Shown: positions 1-7,729 of the stretch, piece after piece | Layout of the letters: each line of letters starts with the position of its first letter | How positions within the stretch are numbered: the stretch's first letter is position 1 | Notes under the pieces: generated by a model | The model's database searches: none | Seen by the model: only the letters and a program-made list of their open reading frames with translations | Told to the model about the DNA's origin: nothing | Assembly (NCBI GenBank): GCA_035507035.1 | Contig: DATJOJ010000063.1 | Coordinates: forward strand, 166,574-230,573 | DNA length: 64,000 nucleotides | From: DATJOJ01 sp035507035 | GTDB lineage: Bacteria; Acidobacteriota; Terriglobia; Terriglobales; Acidobacteriaceae | Direction of reading: 5' to 3' | Program-made: the position numbers and the translations under genes

Positions 1-165
1 ATGAAACATGCGCAGGGAAAAAGCGCCTTGGGCGCGAGTGACCTGATTTTGGTACAGCTCCATAGGATTGATCGCTCGGCTCCCGAATTCGTCGTCTTGC
101 GCGTACGGTCCGAACACTGAGGTCAGCAATACGCGTGCTGTGCTTCCTTTAGGATGACTTTTCAT
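1..165 (-). CDS. B12-binding radical SAM protein, N-terminal fragment (cut by window edge)
   Basis: A reading frame opens with ATG at 165 and runs off the left edge without a stop (55 codons). It begins MKSHPKGSTARVLLTSVFGP and continues with a GSRAINPMELYQNQVTR stretch. I recognise this as the start of a family annotated as cobalamin-binding-domain radical SAM proteins, where a short beta-strand leads into the B12-binding Rossmann domain. The catalytic CxxxCxxC cluster would lie beyond the window. Only the N-terminus is visible, so the substrate cannot be guessed. It is divergent from the UbiD gene, with about 160 bp of shared regulatory DNA between them. The family call rests on remembered similarity. 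Confidence 0.55.
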   Translation of the reverse strand, partial: MKSHPKGSTARVLLTSVFGPYAQDDEFGSRAINPMELYQNQVTRAQGAFSLRMFH

Positions 166-301
166 TTTTGTTGGCTCTGATCCCAGCGTAGAAACCTGAG
201 CAGAGTTTGCCAGTGACAAGAAAACGAAATTACAAAAGAATTACATTCGGAAGCTCAGACCGGAGCGGGCGTCACGCTCGGTAACAAAGGTCTCCCTGCC
301 G

Positions 302-307
302 TATAAT
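302..307 (+). promoter_or_regulatory. -10 element of the UbiD-family gene
   Basis: A perfect TATAAT lies 20 bp before the TTG start at 327, with a GGAGGA ribosome-binding site at 318-323. This implies a very short leader of roughly 13 nt. No convincing -35 box is visible at 17 bp spacing. Confidence 0.4.
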
Positions 308-326
308 CACGGGTTTCGGAGGAACT

Positions 327-1904
327 TTGGCTTACGACGATCTTCGTCAATGGATTGCCGCACTCGATCGCGCCGGCGAACTGAAAAAAGTTCGCGCTGA
401 AGTCGACCCTGTTCTCGAAATCACGGAAATTACCGACCGGGTCAGCAAGAGCGGCGGACCAGCGCTACTTTTTCAGAACATCAAAGGCCATTCCGGACAG
501 CAGGTGCTCATCAATCAGTTCGGTTCGGCCCGTCGCATGAACATGGCGCTGGAAGTGAACTCGCTGGACGAGGTCGCCGACCGGATTCGCGCCTTCATGG
601 ACGTGAAGTCACCACAGGGCTTTCTCGATAAAGTGAAAATGCTGCCCATGCTGGCCGAGATGGGCAAATTCTTTCCCAAGACGGTTTCGACCGGGCCGTG
701 CAAAGAAGTCATCCGCCGTGACAATTTTTCGCTCGACTGGTTTCCCGTCCTACAGTGCTGGCCAAAAGATGCCGGGCGCTTTATCACGCTGCCTTGCGTG
801 ATCACGCGTGATCCCAATACCGGGAAGCGTAACGTCGGCTGCTACCGCATGCAGGTTTACGACTCACGCAGCACGGGCATGCATTGGCAGCGGCAGAAAG
901 TCGGTGCGGAGCATTATCGCGAAATGCTACGCCGTGCGGCTTCAAATCTAGAGGGTGCCCCATCCCAGCCCGGTTTTGGCTTGGGTGGGGATTTTTCCAG
1001 AGCGTCCGTCGATCTGATGGCTCGCACTTCGGGCGGATCACAGTTGCCGGACGGCAATCTACCGGCTGGGAAGATGGAAGTTGCTGTCGCTATTGGCACC
1101 GATCCAGCGCTTACGTTTTCTGCGATCGTTCCGGCCCCGCCGGATGTCGAAGAATACTTGATCGCCGGGTTCCTGCGGCAAAAGCCAGTGGAGTTGGTGA
1201 AGTGCGAGACCGTGGATCTCGAGGTGCCAGCTTCCGCTGAAATTATCCTTGAAGGTCACGTGCATCTCGACGAACTGCGCAGCGAGGGTCCCTTCGGCGA
1301 TCACACTGGTTTTTATTCCCTCGCCGATCTTTATCCCGTATTCCATTTGAGCTGCATCACGCACCGCAAAGATCCGATCTACTCGACCACGATTGTCGGC
1401 AAGCCTCCGATGGAGGATGGCTGGATGGGTAAAGCGGTGGAACGGATCTTTTTGCCGCTCATGAAGCTGACCATCCCTGAGCTCGTAGACGTCAACCTAC
1501 CGATCGAGGGTGTGTTTCACAACCTGATGATCGTCTCGATCAAGAAGTCCTATCCGGGGCAAGCTCGCAAGGTGATGAACGCGATCTGGGCGCTCGGACA
1601 AGCGATGTTCACCAAATGCGTCATCGTCGTCGATGAAGACGTAAATGTGCAGGACATCGGCGAAGTTACGCTGAAGGCGCTAAATCATATCGATCCCGAG
1701 CGCGATATTCAGTTCACGCTTGGGCCGGTCGATTCGCTCGACCATGCCTCCCGGCTGCCAAATTACGGATCAAAGATGGGCATTGATGCCACGCGAAAAT
1801 GGGCGAGCGAAGGGTTTAGTCGACCGTGGCCTGATGAAATCCTGATGGACGAGAAAACCAAGGCTCTGGTGAGCAAGAAGTGGAAGGACTTGGGGATCGA
1901 GTAA
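327..1904 (+). CDS. UbiD family prFMN-dependent decarboxylase
   Basis: A 525-residue protein starting at a TTG preceded by GGAGGA (318-323). UbiD-family enzymes use prenylated FMN to decarboxylate aromatic or alpha,beta-unsaturated acids; UbiD itself acts in ubiquinone synthesis and related proteins act in menaquinone synthesis or aromatic catabolism. Family landmarks visible are the N-terminal DDLRQWIAALDRAGEL, the central FGLGGDFSRAS region, and EGPFGDHTGFYS, which carries the conserved acidic residues near the cofactor. Length fits UbiD (about 490-525 residues). No UbiX-type prenyltransferase is nearby, so the pathway cannot be fixed. A quinone-pathway role is an inference from the close match to the UbiD type rather than to Fdc. 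Confidence 0.85.
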   Translation: MAYDDLRQWIAALDRAGELKKVRAEVDPVLEITEITDRVSKSGGPALLFQNIKGHSGQQVLINQFGSARRMNMALEVNSLDEVADRIRAFMDVKSPQGFLDKVKMLPMLAEMGKFFPKTVSTGPCKEVIRRDNFSLDWFPVLQCWPKDAGRFITLPCVITRDPNTGKRNVGCYRMQVYDSRSTGMHWQRQKVGAEHYREMLRRAASNLEGAPSQPGFGLGGDFSRASVDLMARTSGGSQLPDGNLPAGKMEVAVAIGTDPALTFSAIVPAPPDVEEYLIAGFLRQKPVELVKCETVDLEVPASAEIILEGHVHLDELRSEGPFGDHTGFYSLADLYPVFHLSCITHRKDPIYSTTIVGKPPMEDGWMGKAVERIFLPLMKLTIPELVDVNLPIEGVFHNLMIVSIKKSYPGQARKVMNAIWALGQAMFTKCVIVVDEDVNVQDIGEVTLKALNHIDPERDIQFTLGPVDSLDHASRLPNYGSKMGIDATRKWASEGFSRPWPDEILMDEKTKALVSKKWKDLGIE

Positions 1905-1917
1905 CCCGTCGCTCTAT

Positions 1918-2325
1918 TCAGTGCACGCCATTTGAATTCAGGTGCGTCGAGTATCCTTTGTCCATGCCGTGAATATGCTTGGTGAGCCATTCCCGCAGGA
2001 ATTCTAAGACGGCAACCGTGTTCACCCGTTCGCCACTATCCAATGCCTTCTTGAAGTTGCCAACCTGCGCGATGAGCTTTTGATGTTCCCGGCGATGCGC
2101 CTCGCGACCCGGGAACTTGGTCTGCTCCATCAAAGCTTCCTCCCGGTGAAAGTGAGTCTGAGTGTAGTTCACCAAGTCGGCAACGATACTTTGAATCACG
2201 CTGCTGCCTTTGCCGGCGTGCATGGCTTCATGCAAGGTGTTGACGTACGAGAAGAGCTTCTGGTGGTCGTCGTCGAGTTGGGCCACCTTGACGCTGTAGG
2301 ACTGATCCCAAGTGATTAATGACAT
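1918..2325 (-). CDS. Bacteriohemerythrin
   Basis: A 135-residue single-domain protein. It begins with the typical ITWDQSYSVKVAQLDDDHQKLF helix A, which supplies the first histidine (H21). It continues with the HFHREEALM segment, the HRREHQKL segment and WLTKHIHGMDKGYS, so the His/Glu/Asp set of the non-heme di-iron O2-binding site is present. Bacteriohemerythrins bind oxygen reversibly and serve in O2 delivery or sensing in the cytosol. It is convergent with the UbiD gene, 13 bp away. It stands alone, with no fused chemotaxis or signalling domain. Confidence 0.9.
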   Translation of the reverse strand: MSLITWDQSYSVKVAQLDDDHQKLFSYVNTLHEAMHAGKGSSVIQSIVADLVNYTQTHFHREEALMEQTKFPGREAHRREHQKLIAQVGNFKKALDSGERVNTVAVLEFLREWLTKHIHGMDKGYSTHLNSNGVH

Positions 2326-2472
2326 GCTGCCCCTCCGTGCTTGTCAAATTGCCACACAATGAGAGCATCGGCGGCGACCGTGCGAACTTTAGACCTTGAA
2401 AGCCGACGTCTGCCTTTTTTTCAGTATGTAACTTTTCCCGCCTTCTCCCCGTAAGCCTTATAGGTAGAGCAA

Positions 2473-2712
2473 ATGGAACAGCAATCGGCAGTATCGGATG
2501 AGCCATCCGAACGCTTACGGCAGTTTGCTCGCGGCGATCTCGCAGCTTTCGAGGTGTTGTTCCGCGAGTTCCCATGCGAGATCTACCGCCGGACCTTGCG
2601 CATCGTCCGCGACCTGCATTTCGCCATCGGGTTCTGTTTTGCCGTAGTGTTTTTATTACTTCGTCTGGAAATATTTTGTCGGTTCTTCGATCATCTGTTG
2701 GGCATTGCGTAA
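2473..2712 (+). pseudogene. Truncated ECF sigma-70 factor (region 2 remnant)
   Basis: The 79-codon frame starts with an ECF region 2.1-like block: SERLRQFARGDLAAFEVLF followed by an IYRRTLRIVRDL helix, closely resembling GDxxAFxxLYxxY...RxxxRIVRD of extracytoplasmic sigma factors. After codon 50 or so the similarity stops and an unrelated AT-rich hydrophobic tail follows (AIGFCFAVVFLLLRLEIF). The expected AEDxxQExF -10-recognition helix and all of region 4 are missing. I read this as a 3'-truncated sigma gene. A small membrane protein that reuses this N-terminus is possible but less likely. Confidence 0.55.
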
Positions 2713-2765
2713 CCCGATACTTGCTGCAGAGAGGCCTCGAACTCGTGTGGTAGGCTGGGCTCACT

Positions 2766-3452
2766 GTGTCCGACCGCCTGCTGCGCATTTTTCAGGAGAC
2801 GCATCGCGAACTGCGCCCGCGCTCTCTTCTGCCCCAAGTGCAAGCCGAATTTTTCAGCTTTGCCAACATCAATAACACCATCCGTTTGCGCGATGGCATT
2901 CTGTTGGTACGGATTTCCGATCTTCTGGAAGGCGCGCCAGACAATGTTCTGCGAGCTATCGCCCATATTCTGCTCGCCAAGATGTACCGCAAGCCGATTG
3001 AGCGCGAGCAGGCGACGCGCTATCGCCGCTACGTCTCGCAGCGGGATATTCGGGAAAAAGCCCACTTGCTGCGCCAGATCCGCGGGCGCAAGCACATCGA
3101 TACCGCCCACGGCCAGACGTACAACTTGGAGTCAATTTTTGACGAACTGAACCTGAAGTACTTTCATGGCCTGCTGGCGCGCCCGCAGATGACCTGGAGC
3201 CGCGATCAGGCTCGCAACAGCCTCGGGCACTACGATCCCGCGCATAACGCCATCGTGATCAGCCGCATCTTTGACCATCCGCGCGTGCCGCGCCCTGCGG
3301 TCGAGTACATCGTCTATCACGAGATGCTGCACCTGAAGCACCCGGTGAAGGTTCGCGGCGGGCGCCGCTGCGTGCACTCCGCTGAATTTCAGGCGGAGGA
3401 AAAGCTGTTTCCCCGGCTCGAGGAGGCGAAGCAATTTCTGAAGGCAATCTAA
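2766..3452 (+). CDS. SprT-like zinc metalloprotease
   Basis: A 228-residue protein starting at GTG 2766. A SprT/M48-like zinc site is visible: HEMLH at residues 185-189 with a downstream CVHSAEF (H204, E207) as the probable third ligand and following acidic residue. The region ESIFDELNLKYFHGLLARP and the NSLGHYDPAHNAIVIS strand are typical of SprT-like domains, which cut DNA-protein crosslinks in eukaryotes; bacterial function is poorly known. The N-terminal 110 residues are helical and lack a signal peptide, so it is probably cytoplasmic. It is convergent with the GerW-family gene, 14 bp apart. Confidence 0.75.
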   Translation: MSDRLLRIFQETHRELRPRSLLPQVQAEFFSFANINNTIRLRDGILLVRISDLLEGAPDNVLRAIAHILLAKMYRKPIEREQATRYRRYVSQRDIREKAHLLRQIRGRKHIDTAHGQTYNLESIFDELNLKYFHGLLARPQMTWSRDQARNSLGHYDPAHNAIVISRIFDHPRVPRPAVEYIVYHEMLHLKHPVKVRGGRRCVHSAEFQAEEKLFPRLEEAKQFLKAI

Positions 3453-3466
3453 AAGCAACCAGCGCG

Positions 3467-3817
3467 TCAGCGCAGTCTGCGCCGGTTTAACCAGAAACCC
3501 AAGCCCACCCCAAACGCTATCGCTCCGGCTAACTTTCTGCGGTCAGTAATCGGAACAAAGCGTGTCTCGCGCTCACTGATTTCTATGACACCCACCGGAA
3601 TCGCTCGCGCCCCACCCCCTCCGCCACCGCCTTCGCCGCGAGCCCGGGAATCGCCTACACCTCCCGTGCCGGCTCCAGCACCGTATCCGTACATGACCTT
3701 TGCCACCGGGATCACAGTTTTTCCGTGGGCTGCGACGGGTTCACCGTAAACCGCCTTCACGTTCGCCTGACTGAGAATACTTTCCTTCAACGACTCCAGA
3801 AGAGCTAGGCTGCTCAT
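3467..3817 (-). CDS. GerW/YtfJ family protein
   Basis: A 116-residue protein matching the GerW (YtfJ) family: an N-terminal SILSQANVKAVYGEPVAAHG block, the conserved VIPVAKVMYGYGAG strand, a Gly-rich linker (eight glycines in a row) and a PVGVIEISERETRFVPI segment. It ends with a hydrophobic stretch LAGAIAFGVGLGFWL and a basic tail, suggesting membrane association. Named for a spore germination factor in Bacillus, the family is also common in non-sporulating bacteria, where its role is unknown. GGAG-type sequence precedes the start. Confidence 0.8.
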   Translation of the reverse strand: MSSLALLESLKESILSQANVKAVYGEPVAAHGKTVIPVAKVMYGYGAGAGTGGVGDSRARGEGGGGGGGARAIPVGVIEISERETRFVPITDRRKLAGAIAFGVGLGFWLNRRRLR

Positions 3818-3998
3818 GTTCGAACTCCTTGATGATTGGCTTGCGGGTTTTGATGCCCGAAGAAGTTGCCAGGGCGCGGATTAAGTTTGGCAGGCAAAAG
3901 AGCCCACTGCGAAAATCAACTTCGCCGTCGATGGTTTACCACTCGATACCCAATTCTCCCCGTGTGATGGAAATCACATGCTGGCGTGACGCTTCGCG

Positions 3999-4027
3999 TT
4001 GACCACCCGTGCCGCCAAGATTATCCT
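3999..4027 (+). promoter_or_regulatory. Sigma-70 promoter of the iron-transport operon
   Basis: TTGACC at 3999-4004 and TATCCT at 4022-4027 are separated by exactly 17 bp. The predicted transcription start falls just before the Fur-box-like repeat at 4041-4055. The rest of the 3818-4091 gap holds no gene. Confidence 0.5.
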
Positions 4028-4040
4028 ATAAAGTTGAAAT

Positions 4041-4055
4041 TGAAATTCATTTTCA
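4041..4055 (+). promoter_or_regulatory. Fur-box-like 7-1-7 inverted repeat upstream of the FTR1 gene
   Basis: TGAAATT-C-ATTTTCA matches the 7-1-7 Fur consensus TGATAATnATTATCA in layout. Its two arms are complementary at 6 of 7 positions. It lies about +8 to +22 from the predicted start of the promoter at 3999-4027 and about 40 bp before the FTR1 start codon. This position would block transcription when iron is plentiful. Confidence 0.5.
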
Positions 4056-4073
4056 AAATGGCGCGGGTACGGG

Positions 4074-4087
4074 AAAGGGGCCCCTTT
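4074..4087. repeat. Perfect 14-bp palindrome at the FTR1 ribosome-binding site
   Basis: AAAGGGGCCCCTTT is a perfect palindrome ending 4 nt before the ATG at 4092. It contains the only purine-rich Shine-Dalgarno candidate (AAGGGG). In RNA it could pair between molecules or form a short hairpin that hides the ribosome-binding site. Confidence 0.5.
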
Positions 4088-4091
4088 TAAG

Positions 4092-5339
4092 ATGTTGCAG
4101 GCATTCATCGTTACCTTGCGGGAAGGCGTCGAAGCTGCACTGATTGTTGGGATTACGCTGGCCTACCTGGCCAAAATCGGACGGCCGGAGCTGCGCAAGT
4201 CCGTTTACGCAGCCCTGGTCGCGGCGTTTCTCGGGAGCATCGGCGTCGCGGTTCTGCTCTCCCGTGCCCATTTCAATCAGGACATCTTTGAAGGCTGGGT
4301 CATGCTGGTGGCGGCATTTTTTGTGGTCACCATGCTGGTGTTCATGATGAAAACCGGGCGCAAACTGAAGGGCGACATCGAAGGCAAAGTGGGTTTGCTC
4401 GCCGGGCAGGACGCGTGGCTTGGGCTATTTGCCTTTGTCTTTCTCATGGTGCTGCGCGAAGGGGTTGAGACCGTTCTCATTCTCTCCGCCGTCTCCCTGA
4501 ACTCGACCGAACTGCTCAGCTTCATGGGCACTCTGCTCGGCGTAGTCGCCGCAGTTCTCTTTGGCGTGATGTTCGTGAAGGGTAGCGTGCGCATCAATCT
4601 GCAGAAATTCTTCCGCATCACGACGGTCATTCTGTTCTTTGTAGCTTTGCAACTGATCGTTTCTGGTCTGCATGAGCTTTCCGAAAACGGCGTGCTTCCC
4701 TCCTCGAAGCGCGAGATGGCCATTGTTGGCCCCATCGTGCGCAACGACATTTTCTTTTTTATTACCATCGTCGCGCTCGCAGCCTTAATGGTGTTGTTCG
4801 AAGTAAAGCGTCGCGAGCCGCAACCGGTTCTCGACTCGCCGGCCGCACGGCGTAAAGCTGCGTGGAGCGCCCGCCGCGAGCGCCTGTGGATGGCGTCGGT
4901 TTATGCAAGCTCTTTCGTGTTCATCGTGCTGGTTACCGCGGAATTTATTTACGCCAAGAGCGTGAGCGCTCTTTCTCCCGCCACCGAAGTCACGTTTGTG
5001 AACGGGCAGGTTAGCATTCCCTTGAAGTCGGTCTACGATGGCGACCTGCATCGTTATCAAGCCAACGAGAACGGAGTGGAAGTACGCTTCTGGCTGTATC
5101 AAAAGCCGGACGGCAAGATTGCCACGGTGCTGGATGCGTGCGAAATCTGCGGCGCGGTGGGCTTTTACAAGCGCGGGAACAGCGTAATCTGCAAGAACTG
5201 CGCGGCTCCGATCAATCCGCAGTCGGTTGGAATGCCCGGCGGATGCAATCCGATTCCGCTGCAGGCCCAGGTGACCGACGACGCAATCATCATTAAGGAG
5301 GCGGACGTCGCGGCCCGCAGCCGCATGTTCCAGCGATAA
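4092..5339 (+). CDS. FTR1-family iron permease fused to DUF2318 Fe-S-type domain
   Basis: A 415-residue membrane protein. The N-terminal FTR1 domain has the two ferric-iron-handling REGxE motifs, in LREGVEAALIVG (residues 9-13) and VLREGVETVLIL, within about seven transmembrane helices. After a further helix near residue 280, the C-terminal 120 residues form a DUF2318 domain with CEICG and CKNCAAP cysteine pairs. In the Campylobacter Cj1658-1663 and E. coli Fet systems, FTR1 and the DUF2318 protein are separate genes next to two FtsX-like permeases and an ATPase. The same set follows here, so this is probably an oxidation-linked iron import module. No P19-type periplasmic protein is encoded nearby. 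Confidence 0.85.
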   Translation: MLQAFIVTLREGVEAALIVGITLAYLAKIGRPELRKSVYAALVAAFLGSIGVAVLLSRAHFNQDIFEGWVMLVAAFFVVTMLVFMMKTGRKLKGDIEGKVGLLAGQDAWLGLFAFVFLMVLREGVETVLILSAVSLNSTELLSFMGTLLGVVAAVLFGVMFVKGSVRINLQKFFRITTVILFFVALQLIVSGLHELSENGVLPSSKREMAIVGPIVRNDIFFFITIVALAALMVLFEVKRREPQPVLDSPAARRKAAWSARRERLWMASVYASSFVFIVLVTAEFIYAKSVSALSPATEVTFVNGQVSIPLKSVYDGDLHRYQANENGVEVRFWLYQKPDGKIATVLDACEICGAVGFYKRGNSVICKNCAAPINPQSVGMPGGCNPIPLQAQVTDDAIIIKEADVAARSRMFQR

Positions 5340-5341
5340 TC

Positions 5342-6595
5342 ATGTTCGCGCGGCTCGTCTACGAATCATTCCGGCGGCAACAACGGCCTAAACTTTTGGC
5401 TGGGATTGCCATTACGCTGGGCGTGGCCGTGGCCACGGCGATGATTGCCGTAGCCACTGATATTGGCGACAAGATGAGCCGCGAACTCCGGACTTATGGC
5501 GCGAACCTGTTGGTGACTCCGCAGGAGGACAGCCTTGACTTGCAGATCGGCGGCGTCGACCTTAAACCTCCCAGCGATGGCACGTATCTCAACGAAGCCG
5601 ACTTGCCCAAGATTCGGGGTACCTTCTGGCACCACAATATCGTCGGCTTTTCACCCATGCTGCCGGTGAATGTCAGCGTTGGTGACCGCAATCTCACGCT
5701 GCTGGGAACCTATTTTGCTAAACAATTGACCTTCGGCAAAGAAGATTTCGTTACCGGCGTAAAAATCACGCATCCTTGGTGGAAGGTACAAGGCACTTGG
5801 CCGGATGACAACTCGCAGGACCTTCTGTTGGGTGAAGATCTCGCAGCAAAACTCGGTCGCAAGCCGGGCGACGAAGTGGAAATTTCGGGCCAGCCGCATC
5901 GCATCTCTGGCATTCTCTCGACCGGCGGGCCTGAGGACAATCAGATTGTGGCGCCATTGAATTTTGCGCAGCAGGTGATTGGCAAACCCGGCGCAGTGCG
6001 TCGCCTTTATGTTAGTGCCATGACCAAGCCGGAAGATGCGCTCGCGCGCCGCGATCCCAGCACCATGAATTCTGAGCTGTTCGATCGGTGGTATTGCTCG
6101 CCTTATGTTCAGTCGATTGCTTATCAGTTGCAGGAAGCCATCCCGCATTCGCATGCCGAACAGATTCGGCAAGTCGCCCAGAATGAAGGCACCGTGCTGA
6201 CGCGTATCAAGGGACTGATGTTGTTGGTCACGTTTGCCGCGTTATTCGCTTCGGCATTGGCGGTTTCCGCTGCAATGGCGACCGCGATTTTTGAGCGCCG
6301 CGCGGAAGTCGGCTTGATGCGAGCTCTTGGTGCCGGCAGCGCTTCCGTCGCCGCATTGTTTTTCGTGGAGGCGGTGTTGCTGGCTCTGATCGGTGGGACA
6401 TTCGGCTTTGCGGGAGGGGCATTTCTCGCTCGCGTGATCGGCCGTTCGATTTTCGATTCGCAGATCACGATCGATCCGGTTCTGCTGCCGATTATTCTGG
6501 CGATCGCGGTTTTCGTGACTTTTGCGGGCAGTGGTTTGGCGATTCGCAGGGCAGTGAAATTTGATCCGGTCTACGCACTGCGAGGTGCGGAATGA
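5342..6595 (+). CDS. FtsX-like ABC permease of the iron system, first subunit
   Basis: A 417-residue MacB/FtsX-type permease starting 2 nt after the FTR1 stop. Layout: one N-terminal helix (GIAITLGVAVATAMIAVA), a large extracytoplasmic domain of about 230 residues, then three C-terminal helices (LVTFAALFASALAVSAAMA, FFVEAVLLALIGGTFGFAGG, IILAIAVFVTFAGSG). The coupling region FERRAEVGLMRALGAGSASV is typical of the family. It pairs with the next gene and the ATPase at 7730, matching the FetB/FetC arrangement of FTR1-linked systems. Confidence 0.85.
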   Translation: MFARLVYESFRRQQRPKLLAGIAITLGVAVATAMIAVATDIGDKMSRELRTYGANLLVTPQEDSLDLQIGGVDLKPPSDGTYLNEADLPKIRGTFWHHNIVGFSPMLPVNVSVGDRNLTLLGTYFAKQLTFGKEDFVTGVKITHPWWKVQGTWPDDNSQDLLLGEDLAAKLGRKPGDEVEISGQPHRISGILSTGGPEDNQIVAPLNFAQQVIGKPGAVRRLYVSAMTKPEDALARRDPSTMNSELFDRWYCSPYVQSIAYQLQEAIPHSHAEQIRQVAQNEGTVLTRIKGLMLLVTFAALFASALAVSAAMATAIFERRAEVGLMRALGAGSASVAALFFVEAVLLALIGGTFGFAGGAFLARVIGRSIFDSQITIDPVLLPIILAIAVFVTFAGSGLAIRRAVKFDPVYALRGAE

Positions 6596-7728
6596 GTGCC
6601 GAACTTCTGCAATCGCGCGCGAACGCTCGCCATACTTCGATGTTTCTCCGTATGTTGATGCGGGCGGCCGTTTTGCGGCGCGGTCGGGCTGCTTCGGCCC
6701 TGCTGGCCATGATCGTGGCCGCCGCTGCTGCGACGGCAATGTTGAATCTTTATGTAGACGTGCAAGCCAAGCTGCGTAAAGAGTTCCGTAATTACGGCGC
6801 GAACATCGTCGTTGTCGCCAAAGACGGTCAATCTCTGCCGGCCGTCGCCTCGCAGAAAATCGACTCGTTGCTCGGTGGCCGAGGAATTGCCGTTCCCTTC
6901 GCTTATGTTGTAGCTCGAACTTCGGATGGGCAATCAGTAGTCGTCTCCGGAACGAACTTCGGGCAGGTCCGCAAGCTTGACAGTTGGTGGTCGGTGACTG
7001 CGTGGCCAAATGGCGATCAAGAGGCCCTGATCGGAACGCGTGCCGCAACCGTCGTCAGCCCCAAAGGTCAGCCTTTCGATCTCAGTTTCCAGGGGCGCGC
7101 GATTCATCTGACACCCACGGGAACCTTGCGCACCGGTGCTGCCGAGGACAGCCGAGTTTATCTTTCACTTAACGATTTTGAAACCTGGACGCATGTTCAG
7201 CCGTTGACGATTGAGATTGCCGCTTCGGGATCGCCTGATGAAGTTAATGCCACAATTGCGAAACTGACAGCGGCATTGCCCGACGTCGAGGTGCGTCCCG
7301 TCCGCCAGATCATGGAAGGCGAAGCCCGCGTGCTCGGCAAAACGCGGTCGACCTTGCTGGCATCGGCTGGCCTCATTATCTTGACTGCAGCGCTATGCGT
7401 GCTGGCCACGCTCATCGGATGGGTACTCGATCGCCGCCGCGATTTCGCCATCATGAAAGCCCTCGGCGCTTCGGAACGACTCATTGGCAGTTTCTTTGCC
7501 GCGGAGGCCGCAGTGCTCGGAGCGGTCGGGGCGATTCTTGGATTCGCGCTCGGAATCGGTGTCGCCGCGTGGATTGGTCGTGTAAACTTCCATGCACCCG
7601 TGGTTCCGAGGTTCAACGTACTGCCGTTTGTGCTGGCAGGCAGCGTGGCGGTGGCGTTGATCTCGGCCATGCTACCGATCTCGTTGCTGCGGCGAGTGCA
7701 ACCCGCCGTGATTTTGAGAGGAGAGTGA
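6592..7728 (+). CDS. FtsX-like ABC permease of the iron system, second subunit
   Basis: A 378-residue FtsX-family permease whose ATG overlaps the previous stop (ATGA), indicating translational coupling. It has the same layout as its neighbour: one N-terminal helix, a periplasmic domain of about 200 residues, and three C-terminal helices, with the coupling segment LDRRRDFAIMKALGASERL. The shared FRNYGANIVV / LRTYGANLLV segment after helix 1 suggests that the two permeases are paralogues forming a heterodimer. Confidence 0.85.
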   Translation: MSAELLQSRANARHTSMFLRMLMRAAVLRRGRAASALLAMIVAAAAATAMLNLYVDVQAKLRKEFRNYGANIVVVAKDGQSLPAVASQKIDSLLGGRGIAVPFAYVVARTSDGQSVVVSGTNFGQVRKLDSWWSVTAWPNGDQEALIGTRAATVVSPKGQPFDLSFQGRAIHLTPTGTLRTGAAEDSRVYLSLNDFETWTHVQPLTIEIAASGSPDEVNATIAKLTAALPDVEVRPVRQIMEGEARVLGKTRSTLLASAGLIILTAALCVLATLIGWVLDRRRDFAIMKALGASERLIGSFFAAEAAVLGAVGAILGFALGIGVAAWIGRVNFHAPVVPRFNVLPFVLAGSVAVALISAMLPISLLRRVQPAVILRGE

Positions 7729-7729
7729 G

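Noticed and set aside
2228..2788. 186-codon minus-strand frame upstream of the hemerythrin gene
   Set aside because: It covers the hemerythrin start in another frame and the sigma remnant on the other strand, with Arg-rich low-complexity sequence.
6242..7048. 268-codon minus-strand frame across the two permeases
   Set aside because: Arg-rich, low complexity, opposite two well-supported overlapping genes.
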